The position numbers and the translations under genes are program-made. The notes under the pieces are model-generated. The model had not been told where the DNA came from. It did not search any database and saw only the letters and a program-made list of their open reading frames with translations. A stretch of DNA of 64,000 bases from B30-G6 sp963701385 (lineage in GTDB: Bacteria; Desulfobacterota; Desulfobacteria; Desulfobacterales; B30-G6). How positions within the stretch are numbered: position 1 is the stretch's first letter; each line of letters begins with the position of its first letter. Positions 43,359 to 51,745 of the stretch are shown one piece after another. The DNA lies in the NCBI GenBank assembly GCA_963701385.1, contig CAVOZW010000027.1:310001-374000 (forward strand). The letters are read 5' to 3'.

Positions 43359-43664
43359 ATGTCAATCGACTCAAAAAGTCTTTCATCGGCCGAATCGTTA
43401 CAGAAAGCTCGGACATTCGGTAAAATCAGGTGCCACAATCCAAGCTGCATGGAAAGGATGGAGCCGTCGGCAGGCGACGATCACGTCAAGTGTGCGACCT
43501 GCGGCATGGAATACCGGCTCTTCTGGGTGCGTCCGGATCTGCCCCGAATCCGCGGTCCGGTCTGGGACGTCAACCGTAAGATAGCCCAAGAAAAGCTAGC
43601 CAGACTAGCGACAAAATCCAGCCGAGATTCGAAGAAAAAAACCAAAAAAGAGGGGGTATCGTAA
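43359..43664 (+). CDS. small Cys-rich (zinc-ribbon-like) protein upstream of the AOR gene
   Basis: 101 aa from ATG 43359 (GAGGAG 8 bases upstream). One CHNPSC and one CATCGMEYRLFW motif, 22 residues apart, give a likely zinc ribbon. The C-terminus is strongly basic (KSSRDSKKKTKKEGVS). I do not recognise a family. It is the first gene of the AOR operon, one base from the start codon of the AOR gene, so a role as assembly factor or regulator is possible. Confidence 0.75.
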   Translation: MSIDSKSLSSAESLQKARTFGKIRCHNPSCMERMEPSAGDDHVKCATCGMEYRLFWVRPDLPRIRGPVWDVNRKIAQEKLARLATKSSRDSKKKTKKEGVS

Positions 43665-43665
43665 G

Positions 43666-45606
43666 ATGGCATTAGATCGAAAAATAGCATACATCGATCT
43701 TTCCGAAGGTAAGATTGAATCCAAGCCGATCCCGCTTGAAATCAGAAAAAAATATTTAGGTGGCCGGGGACTCGATGCCTACCTGCTATATAACCACGCA
43801 CCCAAAGGATGCGATCCTCTGGGGCCCGACAACCCGCTGTTGATCAGCGGCGGCATCCTGACGGCGACGTGTGCCTCAGCAACGGCACGAACACACATCA
43901 TGGCCAAGTCGCCCCTGACCGGTCTTTTGGGAAGTGCCAACATGGGTGGCTTTTTTGCCCCTGAACTGGCATGGGCGGGTTTTCATCACCTGGTCATCAC
44001 CGGCAAGGCAAAAAAACCGGTCTATATCTGGATTCACAACGGCGTCATCGAAATCCGCGACGCCTCGCATTTGTGGGGCAAGACCACGACAGAAAGCCAA
44101 TGGGCCATTCGTGAGGAACTGGGGGACGATGAAATCAAGAGTGCCGTAATTGGTCAAGCCGGTGAAAACCTGGTGCGTTATGCCAATGTAATGACCGGTA
44201 TTAAAAATGCTGCCGGCCGGACGGGCATGGGGTGCGTCATGGGATCGAAAAATCTGAAAGCCGTTGCCGTACGCGGAACCATGGACATAAAAATCGCCCA
44301 TCCCGTTGAAGCCCTGGAATACAATAAGCGCTTCATCGATCAGATCACCAGCGCCAAGGTCAACAAAACCCAGGGCGCTTTGGGCACACCGTTTATATGG
44401 GGTGCGACCAACAGCTGGGGTGGTGTACGCAACCGAAATTTTCAATACAATCAGCTTGAAAACGCCGACGACATCGAGCCCGAAAGAATCGATGAAATCG
44501 CCACGGAAACCATGGGACCTTATCACATGGCAGGCTGCTTTGGCTGCCAGGTCCACTGCCGCGCCCAATACAAGGTCCCGTCAGGTCCCTATGCCGGAAA
44601 ATATGATGAAGGCCCGGAATACACATCCCAGGGAGCCTTTGGTGGTGAACCGGACTGCAGAAAAGTGGAAACGGTTCTGACGGGAAATCACTTGGTTGAT
44701 CAGTACGGTGTGGACAACCTGGAGATCGGCAGCCTTATCTCATGGGCTATGGAGCTTTTTGAACTTGGCATCATCACCACCAAAGAAACCGATGGGTTGG
44801 ATCTCAAGTTCGGAAATGATGAAGCCCTGCTGGAGATGATTCACCGAATTTGCCAACGCAAGGGGTGGCTGGGAGATATCCTGGCCGACGGCGGCATTCC
44901 AGCATCCCAAAAGATCGGAAAAAATTCTTTCGATTACCTCATCCAGGTCAAAGGGATGAGCAACCTTCACTCCGACGAACGCGGCACACCGGCCTTGGCC
45001 CTCAATGTTGCCACTGCCTCGCGCGGTTCCGATCACCTGCGTAGCCGGCCGGCTATCGATCTCTACCATCTTCCGGAAAAAGTGCTTCGAAAGATATATG
45101 GCAGCCCGATACCTTATGACGGTCCCTTGAGCTCGGAACACACCGAATATATCGGTAAACCCTGGCAGGTCTTCTGGCAACAGAATTGTTATATGGCCGT
45201 CGACTGCCTTGGAATTTGCAAATACCATACCGTGTTTTTAGGAGCGACCCTGCCCAATTTCGAGGACTGGCCCAAGGTAATCTACTACAACACCGGTCTT
45301 GAATTTACACCCGAAGAAATATGGGAAGTTGCCGAACGTTGTAACAATATCGAGCGGTTGTTTAATTTGAGGGAAGGTCTTGAACGGGAAGATCCCGTCA
45401 AAGGCGATACGCTCAACCACCGATATTTCGATGAACCGTTAAGACGAGGGGCTCCCGATATTGTCGGTTTGACCATCGATCGGAAAAAATTCAAAAAAAT
45501 GGTCGATGAATTTTATTCACATAACGGATGGGACAAAAAGGGCATTCCAACACCCGAAACCTTGCGTCGGCTTGGCCTGGACCAAGAACCAGCCCACCTA
45601 TTATAA
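43666..45606 (+). CDS. aldehyde:ferredoxin oxidoreductase family tungsten/molybdenum enzyme
   Basis: 646 aa. AOR features: KYLGGRGLDAYLLYNHAPKG, TARTHIMAKSPLTGLLGSAN (cofactor loop), KNAAGRTGMGCVMGSKNLKA and the 4Fe-4S ligands in HMAGCFGCQVHCRAQY (around residue 290) with the fourth Cys in VDCLGICKYHT (around 513). It should bind bis-pyranopterin W or Mo and one cluster, and oxidise an aldehyde or reduce an acid using ferredoxin. A partner 4-cluster ferredoxin and a MoaD-like protein are encoded next to it. In an aromatic degrader an aromatic aldehyde is one candidate. The BamB class of benzoyl-CoA reductases belongs to the same superfamily, but this sequence looks closer to ordinary AOR. Confidence 0.9.
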   Translation: MALDRKIAYIDLSEGKIESKPIPLEIRKKYLGGRGLDAYLLYNHAPKGCDPLGPDNPLLISGGILTATCASATARTHIMAKSPLTGLLGSANMGGFFAPELAWAGFHHLVITGKAKKPVYIWIHNGVIEIRDASHLWGKTTTESQWAIREELGDDEIKSAVIGQAGENLVRYANVMTGIKNAAGRTGMGCVMGSKNLKAVAVRGTMDIKIAHPVEALEYNKRFIDQITSAKVNKTQGALGTPFIWGATNSWGGVRNRNFQYNQLENADDIEPERIDEIATETMGPYHMAGCFGCQVHCRAQYKVPSGPYAGKYDEGPEYTSQGAFGGEPDCRKVETVLTGNHLVDQYGVDNLEIGSLISWAMELFELGIITTKETDGLDLKFGNDEALLEMIHRICQRKGWLGDILADGGIPASQKIGKNSFDYLIQVKGMSNLHSDERGTPALALNVATASRGSDHLRSRPAIDLYHLPEKVLRKIYGSPIPYDGPLSSEHTEYIGKPWQVFWQQNCYMAVDCLGICKYHTVFLGATLPNFEDWPKVIYYNTGLEFTPEEIWEVAERCNNIERLFNLREGLEREDPVKGDTLNHRYFDEPLRRGAPDIVGLTIDRKKFKKMVDEFYSHNGWDKKGIPTPETLRRLGLDQEPAHLL

Positions 45607-45626
45607 AGAATGGAGAGGAAAAGACA

Positions 45627-46124
45627 ATGGAGAAAGTTCTAGCTGTCGATTTTCAAAAGTGCACCGGTTGCCGTTTGTGCGAAATGGTTTGCTCGGTCAT
45701 GCATGACGGCGTTTCCAATCCCGCCAGAAGCAGAATCAGAATTGTGAAATGGGAAGATGAAGGCCAGTATATTCCGATGATCTGCCAACAATGTGAGGAT
45801 GCGCCTTGTCTGAATGTCTGTCCAGTGGGCGCCATATCAAGAGATGAGGATTACGGGTTTTTAAATGTCGACTACAATACCTGTATCGGTTGTCGATCGT
45901 GTGTAAGCGTCTGCCCTTTTGGGGCGATGAATTACACCCGCATCGACAAAAAGATATTCAAATGCGACCTGTGCGGGGGCGATCCACAGTGTGTGCGATT
46001 CTGTGAGGTGAAGGCTGTCGATTTTATTTCATCTGATCGCATGAGTGCCGAGAAGAAAAGAGATGCGGCAACACGTTTCTATGGCGCACAAAAAAAAGCG
46101 GCAGCGCTCCAAGAGCCATTCTAG
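45627..46124 (+). CDS. four-cluster ferredoxin, AOR partner
   Basis: 165 aa from ATG 45627 (MEKVLAVDFQKCTGCRLCEM; GAGAGG upstream). Four cluster motifs: CTGCRLCEMVCSVMHDG, CQQCEDAPCLNVCPVGAIS, CIGCRSCVSVCPFGAMNY and CDLCGGDPQCVRFCEVKA. It is the second subunit of three-subunit AORs such as that of Aromatoleum, taking electrons from the tungsten subunit. Paralogue of 42505-43092. Confidence 0.92.
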   Translation: MEKVLAVDFQKCTGCRLCEMVCSVMHDGVSNPARSRIRIVKWEDEGQYIPMICQQCEDAPCLNVCPVGAISRDEDYGFLNVDYNTCIGCRSCVSVCPFGAMNYTRIDKKIFKCDLCGGDPQCVRFCEVKAVDFISSDRMSAEKKRDAATRFYGAQKKAAALQEPF

Positions 46125-46165
46125 GCCTGCTTCAACAACCGGGGGGTTCCGTCGTCCAATACACC

Positions 46166-46211
46166 CAAGACCACTGATCCAAGGCGATTTTTTTTGGTGA
46201 CAGTGGTCTTG
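46166..46211 (+). repeat. intercistronic stem-loop between the ferredoxin and EutA-like genes
   Basis: CAAGACCACTG and CAGTGGTCTTG are perfect 11-bp inverted arms around a 24-base loop that contains eight consecutive T. It may reduce expression of the following EutA-like gene relative to the AOR genes. Confidence 0.6.
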
Positions 46212-46244
46212 TGATTTATCAGGGCGGGTATTTCGAGATAACAA

Positions 46245-47708
46245 ATGGATATCAACACAATCAAATTACGTTCCGTGGGTATCGATGTCGGCAGTTCGAC
46301 ATCCCATCTGGTCTTTTCGAACCTGGTATTGGTAAGGGATGCGCTGTCCCCCTCCCGTCGTTTCAAGATCGAGCAAAGGGAGGTGATTTACGAGGGCAGG
46401 ATCGTCGACACGCCCCTGCACGACAACGATACGATTGACGTCAGTCGATTGATCGGCTTTGTGAAAGATGAGTGCAAGCGGGCGCATATCGATCCCCAAG
46501 ACATTGATACGGGTGCCGTAATCATAACGGGAGAGACGGCAAAAAAACGTAATGCACGAGAGATCGTGGAGGCCTTGTCCAAAGATACGGGAAAATTTGT
46601 GGCCGCGACCGCCGGGCCCAATTTTGAAAGCCTTCTGGCCGCGATGGGGTCCGGTGCAACCGCCCGATCAAAGGAGCTGAACAAAACCATTCTGTCTTGC
46701 GACATAGGGGGCGGGACAGCGAACATGGCCATATCTGTCAAGGGTGAGGTTGTCTCCACAAGCTGCATTTCCGTCGGCGGAAGATTGCTGGCTATGAACG
46801 CCGACGGCACGATCCGCAAACTGGACGAACCGGCAAGAACGGTCATGAAACATATCGGTCTGACGTACGACGTGGGAGATAAAATCCCCAAAGCAGATCT
46901 GGAAAAGATCGCGTCATCCATGGCCGGCGTGTTGATGGAGGTCATCACCGGCCCTGCCGCGACGGTGCTGGCGAAGCAGTTGATGACGACGCCTGCGCTG
47001 GATTTTCACTATGAAATTGACGAATATTCATTTTCAGGCGGTGTGGCCGAGCTTATCTATGGCCCCCCGGTCGATTATGACGACATCGGCAGCGTGTTGG
47101 CAGAAAAATTGATTACCTTGTTCCCCGGACTTAATGCACCGGTTGTCGAACCTGTGAACAAAATTCGAGCCACCGTTATCGGTGCGGGCGCTTATTCATT
47201 ATCCATCTCGGGTTGCTCCGGGTTTATGGATGACCGATTGACCTTTCCATTGATAAATATCCCTGTGCTGAGGGTCGACGTAGAGCGCTCAAAATTAAGT
47301 GTCGAACATGTCGTGTCCCAGGTAACCACCGCCTACAGACGATTTGACTTGAATGAGGGTGAAGAGGTCGTGGCCTTATACTTCAAGGATCCGGTTCAGG
47401 CATCCTATCCACGCCTGGAACTCTTTGCAAAATCCATCGAAGCCGCTCTTGTCAATTCCATTCATAAGAAAATACCGATCATTCTCATTTTTGAAAAAGA
47501 CGTTGCTTGCAGCGTTGGAAATGTCATCCAGCGTGAAACCGGTTTAAAAACAAACCTGCTTTCTTTGGATGAGCTGCTTTTAAAGGATGGAGAGTGGATC
47601 GATATCGGTGCGCCTTTGGTCGATCGCCAGGTCTTTCCGGTAACCGTGAAGTCTCTTGTGTTTCATTCGGACATGACCGAATCCTATTCCGAATATCTCA
47701 AGAACTGA
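46245..47708 (+). CDS. EutA-like (ethanolamine ammonia-lyase reactivating factor family) ASKHA ATPase
   Basis: 487 aa. Actin-like fold: LRSVGIDVGSSTSHLVFSNL (phosphate 1), TILSCDIGGGTANMAISVKG (phosphate 2), GAVIITGETAKKRNAREI and a C-terminal VIGAGAYSLSISGCSG (adenosine motif region). EutA normally pulls inactive B12 out of ethanolamine ammonia-lyase (EutBC). No eutBC or microcompartment genes are present; the gene is the last of an AOR operon and faces a MoaD-like gene. So its client here is unknown; reactivation or cofactor handling for the tungsten enzyme, or for a corrinoid protein elsewhere, can be considered. Confidence 0.85.
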   Translation: MDINTIKLRSVGIDVGSSTSHLVFSNLVLVRDALSPSRRFKIEQREVIYEGRIVDTPLHDNDTIDVSRLIGFVKDECKRAHIDPQDIDTGAVIITGETAKKRNAREIVEALSKDTGKFVAATAGPNFESLLAAMGSGATARSKELNKTILSCDIGGGTANMAISVKGEVVSTSCISVGGRLLAMNADGTIRKLDEPARTVMKHIGLTYDVGDKIPKADLEKIASSMAGVLMEVITGPAATVLAKQLMTTPALDFHYEIDEYSFSGGVAELIYGPPVDYDDIGSVLAEKLITLFPGLNAPVVEPVNKIRATVIGAGAYSLSISGCSGFMDDRLTFPLINIPVLRVDVERSKLSVEHVVSQVTTAYRRFDLNEGEEVVALYFKDPVQASYPRLELFAKSIEAALVNSIHKKIPIILIFEKDVACSVGNVIQRETGLKTNLLSLDELLLKDGEWIDIGAPLVDRQVFPVTVKSLVFHSDMTESYSEYLKN

Positions 47709-47771
47709 AGAGGAAAAGAGGGGCAATGAATCCTTCAAGCCGAATGGGCAAACCGGAAGGACATCCATTCG

Positions 47772-48044
47772 TTATCCGCCGGCCAGCATAAGGGTAATCT
47801 GGATTTCATCACCATCCTGTACAGGCTTTTTGAGTTCGTCCGGATAGGTACTTTCCAGATTGAGATATATTTCGATGAGCTGCTTGAGGGTTCCGTCAGG
47901 TTGATACAGAACGTTTCTCATCGCAGGAAAACGTCCGATCAGATCGTCGAGGCACTCCCCGACGGTCCGGCCGTTGACCGCGAGGGTTTTTTTGTTTCCG
48001 GTGTACTGGCGATGACTTGAATGTATGTTGATCCTGACGCTCAT
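47772..48044 (-). CDS. MoaD/ThiS-like sulfur carrier protein
   Basis: 90 aa beta-grasp protein ending in the required Gly-Gly (ITLMLAGG). RTVGECLDDLIGRFPAMRNV is the typical central helix. It probably donates sulfur for pyranopterin synthesis and may be dedicated to the tungsten cofactor of the AOR encoded 2 kb away, as is common for AOR loci. It converges on the EutA-like gene with about 60 bp between. Confidence 0.88.
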   Translation of the reverse strand: MSVRINIHSSHRQYTGNKKTLAVNGRTVGECLDDLIGRFPAMRNVLYQPDGTLKQLIEIYLNLESTYPDELKKPVQDGDEIQITLMLAGG

Positions 48045-48194
48045 GCTGCCATCCTGAGGCGTGATATCGGGCTTACGCTATGCATTTGCTTGCTTTTTGA
48101 TGGGTGTTAACTAGTGTTGCTTATGTTATCAGAAAGATATGCAAAATAGCAAGGGGCCGTTGCGCTTGACTTGCTTCTTCAAAGGAACCTGTTT

Positions 48195-48983
48195 ATGTCG
48201 ATACTCGAACCGCTTACCAAACAACCGGGCTATCAAGCGCCGGCTGTTCATAAGGCTTTTCAGTTGCTTCGCACCGTTGCTGCGTCACACAGACCCCTCG
48301 GGCTCACCGAACTGGCCCAGCAGCTCGGTTACAGCAAAAGTACGACCCACGGCCTGGTGCATGCCCTTTTGCGAGAAGGCGCCTTGGCTCAGGAATCGAA
48401 TGGCCGCGGACTTTTTCTGGGCCCGGTCGTTTCGGACCTGACGTTCACAAGCTGGAACTACTTGAAAGTGAATGAGTTGACTCAACCAGTTATCAACACC
48501 ATTCGAGATGATGCGGGCGAAACCGTGTTTTTTGGCGTTTTAATCAATGAACGGGTGATCATCTTGACCATCGCAGAGGCTGCCGTTCCACTAAAGATTT
48601 CCGGATCGACAGGGACAAGCATTTCACTTTTTGCCGGCGCCGTCGGCAAGGTCTTTCTTGCGGATGCAAAACCCAGTCTTGTAAAACAATTTCTCGAGAA
48701 TAAAAAACTCCCGCAATATACACCACGCTCGATATGGAAAAAGGACGCCTACCTGGCGGAACTGGAACAGGTAAACAGGCTGGGCTACGCCGTTGACAAT
48801 GAAGAATATCTGACCGGCCTAAAGGCCGTGGCCGTGGCGCTTCACAACCAAAAAGGGCCGCCCATGGCCGTCTGGGTCGTTGGGTTGTCCAGCACCATGA
48901 ATACGGCAAAAATAGATCAAATAGCCGATTGTCTTGTCTCAAAGGCTGATATGCTCCGCCAAACATTGGCTGAAAACATGTGA
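48195..48983 (+). CDS. IclR-family transcriptional regulator
   Basis: 262 aa from ATG 48195 (AAAGGAA upstream). N-terminal winged HTH: VHKAFQLLRTVAASHRPLGL, TELAQQLGYSKSTTHGLVHA. C-terminal GAF-like effector domain: AGETVFFGVLINERVIILTI, SLFAGAVGKVFLAD and RLGYAVDNEEYLTGLKAVAV. It may control the divergent moaD gene and the AOR operon, or its own downstream partner, the HD protein one base away. Confidence 0.92.
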   Translation: MSILEPLTKQPGYQAPAVHKAFQLLRTVAASHRPLGLTELAQQLGYSKSTTHGLVHALLREGALAQESNGRGLFLGPVVSDLTFTSWNYLKVNELTQPVINTIRDDAGETVFFGVLINERVIILTIAEAAVPLKISGSTGTSISLFAGAVGKVFLADAKPSLVKQFLENKKLPQYTPRSIWKKDAYLAELEQVNRLGYAVDNEEYLTGLKAVAVALHNQKGPPMAVWVVGLSSTMNTAKIDQIADCLVSKADMLRQTLAENM

Positions 48984-48984
48984 C

Positions 48985-49578
48985 ATGGAATGGAAGCGCT
49001 ATATTCAAGAACTTTATCAACTGGCTGAGCCTTACCTGAAGCTGAGGAATGATTCTCTTCACACCCGGGTTGCCCACGAATATGCATTGCTGCTGCTCGA
49101 AAGCGAAGGTGGTGACCGCCACATCGTCGAACCGGCCATCATTCTTCACGATGTCGGGTGGTCAGCACTCGAGCCGGAAGACATCAAGATTGCCTACGGG
49201 ATTCGGGCAACCGGTGAAAAAGCACGCAATCTGAATCGCTTTCACGAAGTCGAGGGTGCCAGGATTGCAGAAGAGATCTTGTTGAAACTGGGTTGTGACA
49301 CACCGACGATCCGCACCATCGTAAGGATCGTTGAAAGGCATGATTCCGGGAAAAACCCGTCCACGCTGGAAGAAAAGCTGGTAAAAGATGCAGACAAACT
49401 GTGGCGGTTTTCAAAGATCGGATACGCCTATGAGTTGCAAAGGCAAGCCACGACCCATGAGGTCAGATACGCATTTCTTTCAAAAAATATTAGCAATTGG
49501 TTTTATACCGACGCCGCAAAGACACTGGCAGAAAAAGAACTTCGAGCGCGAGTACGGGGACATTCCTTGGATAATTGA
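48985..49578 (+). CDS. HD-domain phosphohydrolase-like protein
   Basis: 197 aa, starting one base after the IclR stop. Metal ligands of the HD domain: THRVAHEY-type His (LHTRVAHEYALLLL), AIILHDVGWSALEP (His-Asp), RFHEVEGARIAEEIL and IVERHDSGKN, then LVKDADKLWRFS (final Asp). Probably hydrolyses a phosphorylated small molecule. Translational coupling with the regulator suggests a shared signal. Confidence 0.86.
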   Translation: MEWKRYIQELYQLAEPYLKLRNDSLHTRVAHEYALLLLESEGGDRHIVEPAIILHDVGWSALEPEDIKIAYGIRATGEKARNLNRFHEVEGARIAEEILLKLGCDTPTIRTIVRIVERHDSGKNPSTLEEKLVKDADKLWRFSKIGYAYELQRQATTHEVRYAFLSKNISNWFYTDAAKTLAEKELRARVRGHSLDN

Positions 49579-49778
49579 TTGTTCTTCTGTGACACCGTCA
49601 AAATCAGTTGCGCCACAACATGTTCGGTATGGCTTACACCTTGCCGCTGCAGGGTACATGGTTCACATCGTTCGAGGCCATAATGTCGGCCATAGAAACA
49701 TCGGGTTGTAGTCCAGATTGGGGCGGCGGGTGACGCTGGGTCCAGTACACGCAGTCCACGTTTCGTGACATATTTGGG

Positions 49779-50612
49779 TCAGCCCGGCAGCTGACACTCA
49801 GGGCAGATATGGCTGCTGCGCTGGCCCACGAGTATGCGCTCGATGGTGGCACCACAACGCAGGCAATCCTGACCGGTGCGACGGAACACGTTGAGTTCGT
49901 CGGCATTGCGGCCTTGACGGCCGGCTACCGAGTAGAAATTGCCCACACCACTCCCCAGACTGGTGCCCATGTTTCTCATCCCTGTGTGCAGCACATGGGG
50001 TATGGCCCGATGCAGGGCCGCAATCTCACTTTTCGATAGCGAATGACTGCTACGACGGGGATGGATATTGGCTTTCCAGAGAGCCTCGTCCACATAGATG
50101 TTGCCCAGCCCGGCAATAAAGGTCTGGTCCAGCAGCAGGGGCTTGATCTGGCGCCTGCAAGCCTGCAGTCGCTTACTAAAATCCGCCAGTGTAAAATCAT
50201 CCCCCAGGGGTTCGGGTCCCAATTTTCTCAGAACAGCCTGTGGGTCCGGCGTCAGGAAGATACGCCCGAACTTGCGTGTATCCTGGAAACGCAATTCCCT
50301 CTTTCCCTGCACTTCCAATATCACGTGTTCATGTCTGTTGCGCGGCTCCCCCTTGGGTTCCCAATTCAGATGCCCGGTCATCCGGAGGTGGATCAGCAAG
50401 GTCATGCCCTTGGACAATCCAATGACAACAAACTTACCTCGCCGTGAAAAATGCTGAATAATGCAGCCCTTTATTTTCTTGCAGAATGCGGCAGGCGTCA
50501 TGTCGACAACGGTCCTTGGCCAGAACACCTTTGCACCGCTGATGCGGCACCCGACGATCTTCAGCTTGCTCAGGTTGTCGACCACCGTCTGCACTTCAGG
50601 CAGCTCAGGCAT
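49779..50612 (-). CDS. mutM: formamidopyrimidine-DNA glycosylase
   Basis: 277 aa base-excision repair enzyme for oxidised purines. Catalytic N-terminus PELPEVQTVVDNL (Pro and Glu after Met), Lys in SRRGKFVVIGL, helix-two-turn-helix QTFIAGLGNIYVDEALWKAN and the C-terminal zinc finger CLRCGATIERILVGQRSSHI with CPECQ. Its 5' end is 12 bp from the end of the selenoprotein gene upstream, so they may be cotranscribed. Confidence 0.95.
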   Translation of the reverse strand: MPELPEVQTVVDNLSKLKIVGCRISGAKVFWPRTVVDMTPAAFCKKIKGCIIQHFSRRGKFVVIGLSKGMTLLIHLRMTGHLNWEPKGEPRNRHEHVILEVQGKRELRFQDTRKFGRIFLTPDPQAVLRKLGPEPLGDDFTLADFSKRLQACRRQIKPLLLDQTFIAGLGNIYVDEALWKANIHPRRSSHSLSKSEIAALHRAIPHVLHTGMRNMGTSLGSGVGNFYSVAGRQGRNADELNVFRRTGQDCLRCGATIERILVGQRSSHICPECQLPG

Positions 50613-50624
50613 GACGATCGGCCC

Positions 50625-51467
50625 TCAATTGCCCAACCGCCGCAGTTCCGCTTCCACGGCGGCTGCGAGACTCTCTATATTGCGCCGGCGCTGTAAGCGC
50701 CCGTTGATGAAAACCGCGGGGGTACCCCTGACATCGGCTTCTGCAGCCCATCGGACATCCGATTGAATCTGATTTGACACCTGAGGGGCCTTGCGCTGAG
50801 CGTCGAAAGCATTCTTGTCCAGGTTGAGGCTGGCACGAATTTCTTCGACCTTGGCTTCATCGAGTTTGTTATAGGCGGCGAATAGCGCGTCATGAAATTC
50901 CCAGAATCGACCCTGGGCATGTGCTGCCAGGGCGGCCGTGGCGGCCTGACGAGCAAATTTATGACTTCGCAAGGGGAAATTCTTGAAAAGAAGTTTGACC
51001 TTTAGGGGGTATTTCTCGAGCAACTGCTCGAGTACCGGCGCGAGCCGGGCACAGTACGGTCATTGAAAATCGGTAAACACCGCCACTGTCACCGCTGCGC
51101 CGTCAGGCCCCCTGGTGGGAGATCCACCAACGGGGATCTCCTGGATAAACGATAGGTTGAGCACCTGGATTCTATTGCCGGCGGCGTTGATCAAATACAG
51201 ACGATTCTCTCTCGGATCCGATTCAATGCGTTTCACCCCGGGGTCCACCGGCAGGGTATCGCGCAGTTCACCGTTAGTCTTGAAAACCTGTAGTTTGGCG
51301 TCTGTCGTAAGCACGTAAATATAGCGACCATTGCCGGATAGTGCCAGGTCGACCGGGGCCGCTTTGAGCTGGAGGGTTTGCACCACCTGTGCATCCACTT
51401 CGGCATGGGCGGTGGCAGCCACCACCAGTAGCAAGATCAACAGTATGCTGCATTGTTTTTTTCTCAT
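50625..51467 (-). CDS. DsbA-like thioredoxin-fold selenoprotein with UPYC active site (in-frame UGA)
   Basis: 280 aa if the UGA at 51060-51062 is read as selenocysteine (residue 136). Signal peptide: MRKKQCSILLILLLVVAATA. Residues 25-115 look like beta-propeller-type repeats (NGRYIYVLTTDAKLQVFKTN, ENRLYLINAAGNRIQVLNLS). Then comes the thioredoxin fold: VTVAVFTDFQ-U-PYCARLAP, EKYPLKVKLLFKNFPLRSHK and the cis-Pro loop VRGTPAVFINGRLQRR. Homologues have DFQCPYC, so the UGA replaces exactly the first active-site Cys. The frame is unbroken on both sides. ATG 51467 has AAAGGA upstream. It should be a periplasmic disulfide oxidoreductase/isomerase. Cys-to-stop mutation is the alternative. Confidence 0.85.
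51015..51032 (-). promoter_or_regulatory. candidate bacterial SECIS of the DsbA-like selenoprotein
   Basis: In the mRNA, CUCGAGC and GCUCGAG form a perfect 7-bp stem around an AGUU loop whose G at position two and following U match the bacterial SECIS pattern. The loop begins 34 nt after the UGA, within the accepted range. A second, nearer hairpin (CCGGC-UCGC-GCCGG) lies between. Confidence 0.6.
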
Positions 51468-51635
51468 CAAGACATCCTTTCTCGATTGCAAGTCGATTCT
51501 ATTCATGCAAGGTTTCCCTGCCATGGCGCAATCGCTAATGAAGCCCTACCATATCGTCAAGACAAATAAAAGCGTTACCAACCTACCAATTGACAAGCGC
51601 TCAAACACCGGTTATTCTCGTCAGGCAAAATAACG

Positions 51636-51735
51636 GTGTTAGGTTTTAAGTGCTAGGTTTTAGAATGGATAGCCGTCCGTCGCATCACTGAAACCTTCGT
51701 CCCATTAGCACTTCCTTACACCTAAAACCCAACAC
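51636..51735. repeat. inverted repeat GTGTTAGGTTTTAAGTG ... CACCTAAAACCCAACAC
   Basis: The two 17-base arms match at 15 positions and enclose about 65 bp with no gene, just upstream of lutA. It may be a solo relic of a dispersed element; the GGTTTTA-rich text resembles other low-complexity tracts in this genome. Confidence 0.5.
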
Positions 51736-51745
51736 GATTATAGCT

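Noticed and set aside
43666..45606. BamB-type benzoyl-CoA reductase subunit
   Set aside because: The cluster ligands and the C-terminal DCLGICKY motif look like ordinary AOR, and no other bam genes are in the window.
49579..49778. Small gene between the HD protein and mutM
   Set aside because: No frame with an RBS or family features; treated as non-coding.
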